This document shows positions 17,359 through 26,530 of a stretch of DNA of 64,000 nucleotides, one piece after another. Source of the DNA: JANRKF01 sp964518725 (lineage in GTDB: Bacteria; Pseudomonadota; Alphaproteobacteria; Rickettsiales; SXRF01); the NCBI GenBank assembly GCA_964518725.1, contig CAZFKP010000002.1, positions 1 to 64,000 of the forward strand, read 5' to 3'. Numbering within the stretch: the first letter of the stretch is position 1; each line of letters starts with the position of its first letter. The translations under genes and the position numbers were made by a program. Below the pieces are notes generated by a model. That model saw only the letters and a list, made by a program, of their open reading frames with translations, was not told where the DNA came from and did not search any database.

Positions 17359-17703
17359 TTATCTTTGCGCTACCGTGCCGACTATTCTTGTGCTATTCAT
17401 TCCCGGTTTTCCGTACCGGTGCCCGTCCTGAAGCTGAGCTTCCGTCCCAAAGCCGGAGTTACTTCTGCGTGATTCGTGGTTCTTTCATGCGCGATTCTCC
17501 CTTTCTTTCAGGCGGGGAATGATGCCGTTGCATTCAGCCTAATTGCCGCCCTCAGGGAGATTGTCCCATAGGTTCCAAACGTCACGGAAGGGGGGAAATG
17601 CAATTTTTCCTGAAAATTTAGAATTAACCAGTATTAATTTTTGATTGATGTTTAAGGGGGTGGTGTGTAAATATGACGCAACAAATAGCTGGGGGATATA
17701 ATT
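17359..17703. other. 345-base intergenic region, no gene recognised
   Basis: Between trpS and the SMP-30-like gene. Two short palindromes occur (CCGG..CCGG at 17403-17419; GAAGCT/AGCTTC at 17430-17442), neither followed by a T-run. The last 90 bases are AT-rich and contain the Shine-Dalgarno GGGGGA of the next gene. No convincing promoter, terminator or RNA found. Confidence 0.5.
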
Positions 17704-18954
17704 ATGGATGCTCTGAATGGTGTAGTCTCTGAGGTTGCAATCGATGCTGTTAAACCAAATACGGATATTGTGGTTACTGATCGTGACCGCTTGGAAATTC
17801 TCTCCTCGGTGAAGGTGCCAAAATCTGTAACACCACTTGGAGGCAAACTCTATTTTGTCGATATTGGTGGCAAGGCACTGCATGAATATGACCCTGCAAC
17901 CGCAACTGACAGGGTGATGGCGCGCCCGGGGGCAGGTAAGGCGGAATTTACTACCGCACTCGGTGCGAATGAAGACGGTTCGCTGATGGTTGCAACCGAA
18001 AGCGGCGTTTATTATGTGAAGCCCGGTGCCGGTGAAGGGGTACAGCAAAACCAAGTGCGTTGTCGCGGCGAAGATTACCAAAAAGAATTTCCCAATGATG
18101 CGTGGCAACTTGCCGCCAAGCTGGAGATGGGTGAGAACGAGCGCCCGAATAACGGCGTGATGATTCCCTGCAGTGATGGCAAAACACGTTTTTTCCTTGG
18201 CACGTGCGCGGTTGATCCTGACCTTGCAGAAAAACATGCTTCGCAAGGGCGTCGGTTGCCGGGACGATTGATGGTTCTGGAAGAAAAAAACGGTCAGATG
18301 GAAACCAGGGAGCTGATGGGTAGCCTGATGACGGTGAACGCGCTTTCAGGACAGGATATCAGCATTAATCCTCCCGATGCAGCCCCCGACGATCAACTGC
18401 CCCCGAATATTGTGCTGACCTATGCCGACTCGTGGAAAGATGCGTCTGTGCTAAAAACCGGCCACTACTCGCCGACTTTAGGTAAGATTATGGAGACGGA
18501 TATTTTGGTGGATTTCAAACATAAGAACCCAGGAAATCCAGAAGAGTTGGCCATTGCTAATAACGGCAGGCCGGATGGAACCTCGCCTGTGCTCTATCGC
18601 GGCCAACCGGCGGTTGCGGTGGCGGCGATTGATGTCAATGAAATCCGTATTTATCCGGTAGGGCAAGGTGAGCAGGAGGCGAACCAGCCAATGGCAAAAA
18701 TCTTGTTACCTGAGCACATCAAAAAACCGACGATGGTGACCTTTGCCGAAGAAGATGGCAAGACAGTGGCGTATGTCACCGCGTTTGAAATCACCAGACA
18801 GGGTAATGCCGGAAAAATCTACCGGCTTGCTGGTGATGAAGTGCAGGTGTTCAAACCAATCAATCATGTTGGCAGTTATGCCGGCCTGGACGCGGCGCGT
18901 TCGGCGGAGCAATTTGTCAGTGCTGCGGCGTCCGTTATGGAGCGGAGCGCCTAA
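17704..18954 (+). CDS. Divergent SMP-30/gluconolactonase-like beta-propeller protein
   Basis: 416 residues, no signal peptide. The pattern of the SMP-30/LRE family is visible: KLYFVDIGGKALHEYDPAT, ENERPNNGVMIPCSDGKTRFFLGT (where the family has RxNDGxxDPxGRFWxGT, with the metal-binding Asn), and LLPEHIKKPTMVTFAEEDGKTVAYVT (family PxxPTxxxFGG). Family members are metal-dependent lactonases or esterases. At 416 residues it is about 100 longer than usual, and the second metal ligand is unclear, so activity is uncertain. GGGGGA precedes the ATG. Stands alone on its strand, 38 bases before the kinase gene region. Confidence 0.6.
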   Translation: MDALNGVVSEVAIDAVKPNTDIVVTDRDRLEILSSVKVPKSVTPLGGKLYFVDIGGKALHEYDPATATDRVMARPGAGKAEFTTALGANEDGSLMVATESGVYYVKPGAGEGVQQNQVRCRGEDYQKEFPNDAWQLAAKLEMGENERPNNGVMIPCSDGKTRFFLGTCAVDPDLAEKHASQGRRLPGRLMVLEEKNGQMETRELMGSLMTVNALSGQDISINPPDAAPDDQLPPNIVLTYADSWKDASVLKTGHYSPTLGKIMETDILVDFKHKNPGNPEELAIANNGRPDGTSPVLYRGQPAVAVAAIDVNEIRIYPVGQGEQEANQPMAKILLPEHIKKPTMVTFAEEDGKTVAYVTAFEITRQGNAGKIYRLAGDEVQVFKPINHVGSYAGLDAARSAEQFVSAAASVMERSA

Positions 18955-18997
18955 AAGCGAGCATTGTTTTTTGTGCCTTTAAAAGCGTTGTGTGGCA

Positions 18998-19006
18998 TGC
19001 TACACT
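18998..19006 (+). promoter_or_regulatory. Extended -10 placed for leaderless transcription of the histidine kinase
   Basis: TGCTACACT (18998-19006). The last base is six bases before the ATG at 19013, so transcription should begin at or next to the A of the start codon. No Shine-Dalgarno precedes that ATG. Confidence 0.4.
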
Positions 19007-19012
19007 CCTTTT

Positions 19013-20443
19013 ATGCAGACAAAACAAGGCATTCCATTTAGCAGCCTCTTCAAGACATTGCTGGCGTTTTCCGCGCCTTCCCTGCTTGTATTGATGGGGC
19101 TTGCCACCTTCGGGTCGCTGGATTTCAACCATTTCATTTATGGCTATTTCGCGGTGCTGGCGCTGACGCTGGTGGTGGTGGTGCCGTTCCTTTCTAATAT
19201 CACGGCGATTACCCGCTATGTGAACGACCTTGCACAGGACAAGCGGGTGCATGCGCCGTCGCTCAGTTTCCTTTCCAACGTCGGCGAACTTTCCGGTGCG
19301 CTGTCGCGGCTGCAGAATAGCTGGGATGGCAAGCGCCACGAGATGGAAACGGTCATCACCGAGCGCGAAATTCTTGTCGATACGCTGCCTGATATCCTCA
19401 TCATGACCAATGACGATAAGATGATCGTCCGCACTAACCGCGCCGCCCGCAATATTTTCGGCCAGAATCTTGCGGGGCGCAATTTGCGTGACATTATTCC
19501 GAACGACAAGCTTATCAACGCGATCACGGCAGTGGTAGAAGATATCCAGGGGCAGGAGATCGAATTCCACCTGCCCGATCCAGCCCCGCGTGATTTCCAG
19601 GCGATCATCGAGCGCTTCCCGATTCCATCGGCGGGCGGCATTTCCATCGTCATTACCATGACCGACATCACCAGCCAGAAGCGCATCCAGCGCATGCGCG
19701 CTGATTTCGTGGCGAATGCCAGCCACGAGATACGCACGCCGCTTGCCTCGATCATTGGCTTTATCGAGACACTCCGTGGGCCGGCGAAAGACGACGAGCG
19801 GGCGCGGGACGAATTCCTGAAGGTTATCGCCGAGCAGGCCGAGCGCATGTCGAAACTCCTGAACGATTTGCTGTCGCTTTCCAAAATCGAAATGAACGCG
19901 CATAATGTGCCGACCGGGCGAGTTGATTTGCTCCGCATTATCCGCGGCGAGAAGCAGCATTTCGAGTGGGCGTGCAAACAGAAAAACGTCAATATCCGGA
20001 TGAAGCTTTCGGATACCATTCCGCCGACACGCGGTGAAGATGAGGAGCTGGCGCAGGTGGTGCGGAACCTGCTGGGCAATGCGATCAAATACACCATGCC
20101 GGATACGGATGTGGTGATTTCCACCAAGCTCACGACCCAAATGCCGGATGATCCTATTTTCCGCTCGCTCAAGCGCGCTATCGTATTTTCGGTGCAGGAT
20201 CAGGGGGAGGGGATTCCCGCCGAGCATATTCCCCGGCTCACTGAGCGGTTTTACCGGGTCGATTCCGCCCGCACCCGGAAGGTCGGCGGCACCGGCCTTG
20301 GGCTCGCCATCGTCAAGCACGTCCTCAACCGCCATCACGGTGTTTTGCACATTGACAGCGTGGTTGGTGAGGGCAGCACCTTCAGCATTTATCTACCGGT
20401 TTATGAAGATGTTGCGCCGAAAGAGACCGAAATTTCGGCCTAA
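19013..20443 (+). CDS. PhoR-like sensor histidine kinase
   Basis: 476 residues from the ATG at 19013 (an ATG at 18992 lies in the same frame but upstream of the likely -10). Two membrane helices (about residues 15-60) with almost no periplasmic loop, a PAS domain (about 120-220, ILVDTLPDILIMTNDD), the H-box NASHEIRTPL with the phosphorylated His, N-box NLLGNAIKY, and G-boxes DQGEGIP and GGTGLGLAIVKH. This is the PhoR arrangement, normally responding to phosphate through PstSCAB/PhoU. No response regulator (phoB) or pst gene is adjacent, so it is orphan here. Confidence 0.88.
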   Translation: MQTKQGIPFSSLFKTLLAFSAPSLLVLMGLATFGSLDFNHFIYGYFAVLALTLVVVVPFLSNITAITRYVNDLAQDKRVHAPSLSFLSNVGELSGALSRLQNSWDGKRHEMETVITEREILVDTLPDILIMTNDDKMIVRTNRAARNIFGQNLAGRNLRDIIPNDKLINAITAVVEDIQGQEIEFHLPDPAPRDFQAIIERFPIPSAGGISIVITMTDITSQKRIQRMRADFVANASHEIRTPLASIIGFIETLRGPAKDDERARDEFLKVIAEQAERMSKLLNDLLSLSKIEMNAHNVPTGRVDLLRIIRGEKQHFEWACKQKNVNIRMKLSDTIPPTRGEDEELAQVVRNLLGNAIKYTMPDTDVVISTKLTTQMPDDPIFRSLKRAIVFSVQDQGEGIPAEHIPRLTERFYRVDSARTRKVGGTGLGLAIVKHVLNRHHGVLHIDSVVGEGSTFSIYLPVYEDVAPKETEISA

Positions 20444-20486
20444 AATCGGCATTAAGCCTATATTAATGGATTTTTGCTTTATTTTG

Positions 20487-20495
20487 TGCTATGTT
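20487..20495 (+). promoter_or_regulatory. Extended -10 for the 72-residue membrane protein
   Basis: TGCTATGTT, with predicted start near 20502, six bases before the Shine-Dalgarno GGAGG (20508-20512). Confidence 0.35.
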
Positions 20496-20518
20496 GAAAC
20501 CTAATACGGAGGTTGATT

Positions 20519-20737
20519 ATGGCGGATAACGAGAAAAAGTTTGAGTCGAATAATCCCGGATCGTTCTGGGCGTGGGCGTATTGGTGGGCGTTCCTGGTTG
20601 TCGCCGTCCTTGCCGTCCCATCGGTCGGATTTGTGTTGGCGATGGCGGTTCCTGGCAAGGGAATCGGTCAGCTCGCAGCCTTCGTTCTAACGTGCTGGGT
20701 GTGTACCTACCTCGGCATGCGCCTGATGAAGAAGTAG
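20519..20737 (+). CDS. Small two-helix membrane protein, unknown
   Basis: 72 residues with two hydrophobic helices (about 16-39, rich in Trp and Val, and 48-67) and a KK C-terminus. GGAGG at 20508-20512 lies six bases before the ATG at 20519, fixing the start over the upstream TTG at 20513. Not recognised. Confidence 0.7.
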   Translation: MADNEKKFESNNPGSFWAWAYWWAFLVVAVLAVPSVGFVLAMAVPGKGIGQLAAFVLTCWVCTYLGMRLMKK

Positions 20738-20768
20738 ACTTCTTATCAGTGGCGGGCATAATTGCACT

Positions 20769-21527
20769 ATGCTCGAACTTAATAATAAAACCATTTTCAT
20801 TACCGGTGCGACGTCTGGCTTTGGCCGCGCTTGCGCTATGATGTTTGCCCAACATGGAGCGAAGGTGATCGCGACCGGGCGGCGGCAAGACAGGCTCACC
20901 GAGCTTTCCTCCCATTCACACAATATCCATACCGTATGCCTTGATGTGCGCGACAAGGCGGCAGTGGAGCAGGCGGTGGCGGCGTTGCCTGCTGAGTATG
21001 TGGAAGTTGATATCCTTATCAATAATGCCGGGCTGGCGCTTGGGCTTTCGAGTTTTGAAAAGCAGTTACCGGAAGATAACCAGCAGATGGTTGATACCAA
21101 CATCAATGGCCTGCTCTATGTGACCTCCGCGCTGCTGCCGGGTATGGTGGCGCGTGACCGTGGGCATATCGTGAATGTCAGCTCGATTGCTGGAACCTAC
21201 CCGTATCCCGGTGGCAATGTCTATGGCGCGACCAAGGCGTTCGTCACCCAGTTCTCGCTGAACCTCCGCGCCGACCTGCTTGGCAAGAATATCCGCGTGA
21301 CAAATATCGAGCCGGGTATGTGCGATACCGAGTTTTCTACCGTGCGCTTTCACGGCGATACGGCCAAAGCGGATAGCGTGTATGCCGGGATGCAGCCGCT
21401 CTCCTCCGACGATATCGCCCACACGATTTTCTGGTGCATTACTCAACCCGCGCATGTGAATATCAACCGGGTGGAGATTATGCCGGTGATGCAGGCGTTC
21501 TCGCCGTTTGCGGTGAGCCGCACATAA
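20769..21527 (+). CDS. Short-chain dehydrogenase/reductase (YdfG-like)
   Basis: 252 residues, one Rossmann domain. TGATSGFGRACAMMFAQHG binds the cofactor, with GRR following as in NADP-preferring members; NNAGLALG; catalytic Ser in NVSSIAG, then YGATKAFVTQFS gives the YxxxK pair. The C-terminal VNINRVEIMPVMQ matches YdfG (3-hydroxy acid/serine dehydrogenase). The substrate cannot be fixed from sequence. Confidence 0.9.
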   Translation: MLELNNKTIFITGATSGFGRACAMMFAQHGAKVIATGRRQDRLTELSSHSHNIHTVCLDVRDKAAVEQAVAALPAEYVEVDILINNAGLALGLSSFEKQLPEDNQQMVDTNINGLLYVTSALLPGMVARDRGHIVNVSSIAGTYPYPGGNVYGATKAFVTQFSLNLRADLLGKNIRVTNIEPGMCDTEFSTVRFHGDTAKADSVYAGMQPLSSDDIAHTIFWCITQPAHVNINRVEIMPVMQAFSPFAVSRT

Positions 21528-21545
21528 ATTCTACTAGTCCTTGCT

Positions 21546-21629
21546 GCAAACAACGTTTTCCTGTGCAGTTGCTCGGTCATGTACTGGCGTGTACACTTCC
21601 TCTCAATTCTCGGAAAACATTGTTTTCGC
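21546..21629. repeat. Long imperfect inverted repeat between convergent genes
   Basis: About 84 bases; the ends AAACAACGTTTTCC and GGAAAACATTGTTTT are complementary with one mismatch, and inner arms meet at TGTAC..GTACA. It lies between the convergent SDR and DUF1465 genes and could act as a two-way terminator. Its form suggests a dispersed palindromic repeat. Confidence 0.5.
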
Positions 21630-21666
21630 TTGCGGCCTAGCGAATTTCTATAGCGGCTGAATTTGG

Positions 21667-22095
21667 CTAATTCATCGTTTGGCGGAAGCGCTCGTCGAGG
21701 CGGGCGACGCGCTCATAAAGCTCATGGCTGCGGTCGAGCAGGTGGCAGACGAAATCCGGGAGTACGCCATGCAGCACGCTGCTATCGACACGGCAGACAT
21801 CCTGATAGGCAAGGCCGTGATGAACGGCGGCTTCTTCCTGCGAGATTTTTCCGGCGAGTACGGCGCGCTGTACCATCGTCCAGGCCATGATGGTGGAAAG
21901 GCGCAGGGTGATCCGCGACATTTCGCTGGCATAGATGCTGCGCGTATATTCATCGACCTGCATCTGGTCTTGGTCGCCATATTCGGCAAAATAATCGCGC
22001 GCTTCGGTCAGCAGCATCATGGTTTCATTAAACACGCCGGGCATGAAAAATATCTGCGGTGAAGCGTCAATGTTGGTTTGCACGAGTTCCTCCAT
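21667..22095 (-). CDS. DUF1465 family protein
   Basis: 142 residues, soluble and helical. TRSIYASEMSRITLRLSTIMAW with VQRAVLAGKIS and a C-terminal helical segment ending LDERFRQ match DUF1465, a family restricted to alphaproteobacteria as far as I know. Function not established. Divergent from addA. Confidence 0.8.
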   Translation of the reverse strand: MEELVQTNIDASPQIFFMPGVFNETMMLLTEARDYFAEYGDQDQMQVDEYTRSIYASEMSRITLRLSTIMAWTMVQRAVLAGKISQEEAAVHHGLAYQDVCRVDSSVLHGVLPDFVCHLLDRSHELYERVARLDERFRQTMN

Positions 22096-22173
22096 CGGTT
22101 ATAAGTTCAGTATATCAAATTGTTATGCTAATTATTATTAAGATTTTATGACGTTTTGTACCGCGCAGTAACC

Positions 22174-25100
22174 ATGCAAGCCATTGATAAACAACAATCT
22201 GATGACGGGCGATTTGACCCGGCACACTCGGTATTCGTGGCGGCCAATGCCGGTTCCGGCAAAACCAGCCTGCTAGTATCGCGTGTTTTATCGCTCTTGA
22301 TGCATGGGGTGGAGCCGCAAAAAATCCTTTGCCTGACCTTCACCAACGGGGCAGCGGCGGAGATGTCGGATCGCATTACCGGCATACTTGGAAGTTGGGT
22401 AATGATGGATGAGGCGGCGCTCACCAAACAACTCGCCACATTTCTGCCGTCGCCGATTCGTCCGGAGACGCTGGCGCGGGCGCGCAGCCTGTTCGCGGTG
22501 GTGCTGGATGCGCCGGTCGGGGTACGGCTGCAAACGATCCACGGGTTCTGTCAATCCCTGCTGGCAAGGTTTCCGCTGGAAGCGGGTGTGGGCATGCACA
22601 TGCAGGTAATGGATGATACGACGCAGGCGACCTTGCTCAAAGAGGCGCGGATGCAGCTCTTTGCCCGTGCCGGTGATGCCGATCGCGAATTGCTGCATCG
22701 GATGGTGCAGCAATTAGGCGAACATTCCCTGCTCGACATGTTGACCGAAATCGTCAAGCAGAAGCGCCGCCTGAGCCGATTCGTTGATAGCCATCACGGG
22801 CTTGGATTTGCCACGAAGCATTTGTACCAGTTGTTAGGGACGGATGAGGGAAACAGTTTTGACCACACTTTCCGGAATGCGTTGCCGCGTGATGCCGCGC
22901 ATCTTGCCGCCCTGCGGGAGGCGGCGGGCATATTGGGTGCAAGCAAGAACAGCGTCAACCGGAAGACGGCGCGTATTCTTTTGGCATGGGCGGATGCGCC
23001 GGTGACGGAAGAAAGCCTGACGCAATATATCCAGGCATTTTTTGATGTCGAGAAAGAGGCCGCCCGTAAATTATTCACCCAGAAAACCCTGTCGCCCGTG
23101 CAGGAAAAATTCCTGGACGATGAGGCGGCGCGGGTTCTGGAGCTCGCTGAACGGTTCCTTAGCTGGCGCGACGCAACCTACACGGCGAGCTTGCTATCGG
23201 TAGCGGTGCGGCTGCTTGGACATTATGACACACTGAAAGAACAGCATGGGTTGATGGATTTCGACGACCAGATACTGGCGGCGACACGGCTTCTGACCCA
23301 GAGCCACGTCGGCGCGTGGGTGATGTATAAGCTTGATGGCGGCATCGACCATGTGCTGGTTGACGAGGCGCAGGATACCAGCCCGGAGCAGTGGCAGATC
23401 GTGCGTGCTATCACCGACGAATTTTTCCGTGGGCAGGGGCGCAAATCCGTGGAGCGCTCGCTGTTCGTCGTGGGCGATGAGAAACAATCCATCTTCCGGT
23501 TTCAGGGGGCTGATCCGGCAGGGCTTGCGACCAACCGGCACTATTTCATGCAGCTCCTTGCCGATGCGGCGATGCCGTGCAGCACCATTGCGCTTACCCA
23601 TTCTTACCGTTCGGCGCCGGAGATTCTGCAACTGGTCGATCAGGTGTTCGCGCCGGAGGCCGCGCGCGCCGGACTCAGCGCCGACGGGCTTGCACCCAGC
23701 CACCAGGCCATGCGCCGCCATGCCAAGGGCTACTGCGAACTGTGGCCACTTACGGAAGCAGATGCCGAAAAACACCGCAGTGCCGAATCGGTGCTGGCAC
23801 GGCAATTAGCTGCCCAGATAAACGAATGGGTGGTTGCCGGGGCAAGTCCCGGCGATGTGATGGTGCTGGTACGTACCCGCAAGCGGTTTCCCCATATGCT
23901 GTCACGGGAATTAAAGCGGCTCCGCATTCCGGTTGCTGGAATCGACCGCATTAATTTGCAGGAGAGCCTTGTCGCGCAGGATTTGCTCGCGTTCGCGCAG
24001 GCATTGTTGTTGCCGGAAGATGATTTAACCTTGGCCGCGCTGCTTAAATCGCCGCTGTTTAACCTCAGTGAGGAAAGCCTCTTTTCGATTAGCCATGGCC
24101 GCCGGGGAAGCCTGTGGGAAGGGCTTGCCACGCATGCGGATGGCAAGGACGCCCATGCGCTACTCAGCGAATTCCGCGCCAAGGTGGATTTTGTGTCTCC
24201 CTATGCGCTGTTCTGCGAATTGCTCGATGCACGCGGTTACCGCCGCGCTTTCACCGGGCGCATGGGTGAAGAAACCCACGACGTGCTCGATATCTTCCTC
24301 GAACAGGCGCTTTTATTCGAGCAGGGCAATATCATCTCCATGCAGGCGTTCCTCGGCTGGATGCAGGCGGGTGATAGCGAGATCAAGCGCGATATGGAGC
24401 ATGCCGGCGCACAGGTGCGGATTATGACAGTGCATGCCGCCAAAGGGTTGCAGGCGAAGATCGTGGTGCTGGCCGATACCACCAGTCTGCCGACGATCAA
24501 GGATCGGCTGCAATGGCGCGATGAAGGCGGTGTGTATGCGCCGCTTGCAACGACGTCTGTAGCCGAGGCTAGCTCACTGGTGCGCGCCGCTCGCCTGCAT
24601 GAAAAAGAACTGGAAATGGAACAATACCACCGGCTGTTGTATGTGGCTCTTACCCGTGCTGAGGATATGCTGGTGGTGTGTGGGGCGTTCAATAGCCAGG
24701 CCAAGAAAACCGGCCTACAGGATGGGGCGTGGTATGGCGTGGTGGCGGAGGCATTCTCGGTCATCGGCAGGAAGCTTGCGAATGGACGGATGGCGGTGGG
24801 CGAAGCGCCACAGTTTGAAGCACGCACTGCCTTGGAAATGACCGCGTCGGCACCGGTGCTGCTGGGCATGGCGCCGGAAGAACAGGAGCCGCCGAGGCCG
24901 CTTTCCCCGTCGCAACTGCAGCATGACGCTCCCGCTGCTGCGCCACCGACCACGAATGCCATCGCGGCGCAACGCGGCGTTGCTATGCATCGAATGCTGC
25001 AATATGTTCCAGCGATTGTGCGTGAGGAAGATCGCCGTGCCACCGCGCTGGCATTGGCAAAGACCCATGCGCCGCTGTTGGACGATGCGGGGCGGGCGGC

Positions 25101-25464
25101 GCTGGTCGCACAGCTATTCGCCGTCATGCAGGCGCCGGAGTTTGCGCCGATCTTTGCCGCAGGCTCCATGCCGGAGGTGCCGGTGACCGGCATGGTTGCA
25201 TGGCAGGGAAGCATGATTCGAGTGGTTGGGCAGGTTGATCGGCTTGCTGTGACGGGTGATACGGTGTGGGTGGTGGATTACAAGTCGGCAGCCGCGCCGC
25301 CGCCGCCCGACAAGCTGCCGCCTGCCTATGTTCAGCAAATGGCGCTTTACCGGGCGGTGCTGCAGGCGATTTACCCGCGCCATACCGTCCGTACAGGGTT
25401 GTTGTGGACAGCCATTTTGCGGATGGACGTACTTGACGAATGCCACTTTACTGCCTACATATGA
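22174..25464 (+). CDS. addA: Double-strand break repair helicase-nuclease AddA
   Basis: 1096 residues. UvrD-like helicase: Walker A AANAGSGKTSLL, motif Ia LTFTNGAAAEM, Walker B VLVDEAQDTSPEQW, GDEKQSIFRFQGADP, TVHAAKGLQAKIVVLADT, and LLYVALTRAEDMLVV. The C-terminal RecB-type nuclease has QVDRLAV..VWVVDYKS. With AddB it processes broken ends to load RecA. The frame is open from a TTG at 22156, but the ATG at 22174 matches the family start. addB, normally just upstream in alphaproteobacteria, is absent; DUF1465 is there instead. trxA follows 23 bases later. Confidence 0.95.
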   Translation: MQAIDKQQSDDGRFDPAHSVFVAANAGSGKTSLLVSRVLSLLMHGVEPQKILCLTFTNGAAAEMSDRITGILGSWVMMDEAALTKQLATFLPSPIRPETLARARSLFAVVLDAPVGVRLQTIHGFCQSLLARFPLEAGVGMHMQVMDDTTQATLLKEARMQLFARAGDADRELLHRMVQQLGEHSLLDMLTEIVKQKRRLSRFVDSHHGLGFATKHLYQLLGTDEGNSFDHTFRNALPRDAAHLAALREAAGILGASKNSVNRKTARILLAWADAPVTEESLTQYIQAFFDVEKEAARKLFTQKTLSPVQEKFLDDEAARVLELAERFLSWRDATYTASLLSVAVRLLGHYDTLKEQHGLMDFDDQILAATRLLTQSHVGAWVMYKLDGGIDHVLVDEAQDTSPEQWQIVRAITDEFFRGQGRKSVERSLFVVGDEKQSIFRFQGADPAGLATNRHYFMQLLADAAMPCSTIALTHSYRSAPEILQLVDQVFAPEAARAGLSADGLAPSHQAMRRHAKGYCELWPLTEADAEKHRSAESVLARQLAAQINEWVVAGASPGDVMVLVRTRKRFPHMLSRELKRLRIPVAGIDRINLQESLVAQDLLAFAQALLLPEDDLTLAALLKSPLFNLSEESLFSISHGRRGSLWEGLATHADGKDAHALLSEFRAKVDFVSPYALFCELLDARGYRRAFTGRMGEETHDVLDIFLEQALLFEQGNIISMQAFLGWMQAGDSEIKRDMEHAGAQVRIMTVHAAKGLQAKIVVLADTTSLPTIKDRLQWRDEGGVYAPLATTSVAEASSLVRAARLHEKELEMEQYHRLLYVALTRAEDMLVVCGAFNSQAKKTGLQDGAWYGVVAEAFSVIGRKLANGRMAVGEAPQFEARTALEMTASAPVLLGMAPEEQEPPRPLSPSQLQHDAPAAAPPTTNAIAAQRGVAMHRMLQYVPAIVREEDRRATALALAKTHAPLLDDAGRAALVAQLFAVMQAPEFAPIFAAGSMPEVPVTGMVAWQGSMIRVVGQVDRLAVTGDTVWVVDYKSAAAPPPPDKLPPAYVQQMALYRAVLQAIYPRHTVRTGLLWTAILRMDVLDECHFTAYI

Positions 25465-25487
25465 TACATCTAACCAAGTGAGGAATT

Positions 25488-25808
25488 ATGTCTTGTTTAC
25501 ATGTTGATGATGACGAATTTGATGCCAAAGTCCTGAAGTCGGAAACGCCGGTTCTTGTCGATTTCTGGGCGGAGTGGTGCGGGCCTTGCCGCCAGATCGC
25601 GCCGGTGCTGGATGAAATTGCTAAAGAGAAGAACGGTGCGCTTACCATCGCTAAAGTCAACATCGACAAGAACCCCGGCACCCCGCAGAAATACGGCGTG
25701 CGCGGCATTCCAACCCTGATCCTGTTCAAGGGCGGCCAGGCGGTATCCACCAAAGTCGGTTCATTGCCAAAATCCAAGCTGGTTGAGTGGATCGATTCAG
25801 TCGCTTGA
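25488..25808 (+). CDS. trxA: Thioredoxin
   Basis: 106 residues, single thioredoxin domain with the redox site WCGPC, the preceding VDFWAEW, and cis-proline GIPTLILFKGG. Reduces cytoplasmic disulfides. The addA-trxA order is common in alphaproteobacteria. The next gene overlaps its 3' end by 22 bases if it uses the ATG at 25787. Confidence 0.97.
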   Translation: MSCLHVDDDEFDAKVLKSETPVLVDFWAEWCGPCRQIAPVLDEIAKEKNGALTIAKVNIDKNPGTPQKYGVRGIPTLILFKGGQAVSTKVGSLPKSKLVEWIDSVA

Positions 25809-26530
25809 TTCCGGTTATTGCCACAGAAATTGAATTCTACCTCTTCGGTTCGCATGAGCGTGACCTTGCTAGTTATTGGCAGGAGGTGCGTGCTGCGTGT
25901 GTTTTAGCAGCGATTGATGTTTTCAAAATAGAAAAAGAGCGCGGGCGCGAGCAGCATGAGGTGGCGCTGTGCCACACGTCAGATATCAAAAAAATCGTGG
26001 CGGATACGAATCGTCTGAAAACATTTGTTGCAGACATTGCGGCACGGTACGGCATGCGCGCCGATTTCTCCGCAAAACCGTTGGCGGATGAGCCGGGAAG
26101 CGGGTTGCATATCCATGTGCATCTGGAAGATGATGCGGGAAAAAATCTTTTCTGCAAAGACGACCAGCAGATGAGCGAAGCCTTATCGCAGGCGATTGCC
26201 GGGCTACTGGCGACCATGCAAGAAAATATGGCGGTGTTTGTGCCGACTGCCGAGAGTGGAAAGCGCTTCGTGCTGGGCAGTAATGCGCCAACAAGGATAA
26301 GCTGGGGCGCGAATAACCGCACCTGTGCGATTCGTCTGCCGGACAAGCCGCATGACAATAAACATATCGAACATCGCGTGGCGGGGGCAGATGCGGATGT
26401 CGCATTGGTTATCGACGCGATATTGCGGGGAATTCGATGTGGCATTGAACAACAGCTGGTGCCGCCGCCGCAAATTTATGGCGATGCGAGCCTCGCTATG
26501 TACGGATTGCCAAAGCTATTTCACGGCTGA
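25787..26530 (+). CDS. Minimal glutamine-synthetase-like catalytic-domain protein
   Basis: 247 residues, about half of a normal glutamine synthetase. It begins directly at the catalytic domain: TEIEFYLFG (metal-binding Glu pair), REQHEVAL (Glu of the GQxE region), GSGLHIHVHL (catalytic His), GKRFVLGSN, SWGANNRTCAIR (ATP and glutamate-binding Arg residues) and IEHRVAGADA (metal Glu, substrate Arg). The N-terminal beta-grasp domain and the distal C-terminal part are missing. The active-site set is nonetheless intact, arguing against a decaying pseudogene. It may be a gamma-glutamyl ligase of the PuuA/GlnA3 kind or need a partner. Overlaps trxA; start uncertain (ATG 25787 or TTG 25805). Confidence 0.7.
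   Translation: MDRFSRLIPVIATEIEFYLFGSHERDLASYWQEVRAACVLAAIDVFKIEKERGREQHEVALCHTSDIKKIVADTNRLKTFVADIAARYGMRADFSAKPLADEPGSGLHIHVHLEDDAGKNLFCKDDQQMSEALSQAIAGLLATMQENMAVFVPTAESGKRFVLGSNAPTRISWGANNRTCAIRLPDKPHDNKHIEHRVAGADADVALVIDAILRGIRCGIEQQLVPPPQIYGDASLAMYGLPKLFHG

Noticed and set aside
18935..20350. Long minus-strand open frame opposite the histidine kinase
   Set aside because: Arg/His-rich shadow of a GC-rich gene; the kinase has all catalytic motifs.
24237..25214. Minus-strand Ser/Ala/Cys-rich frame opposite addA
   Set aside because: Typical antisense composition, no start signal or family.
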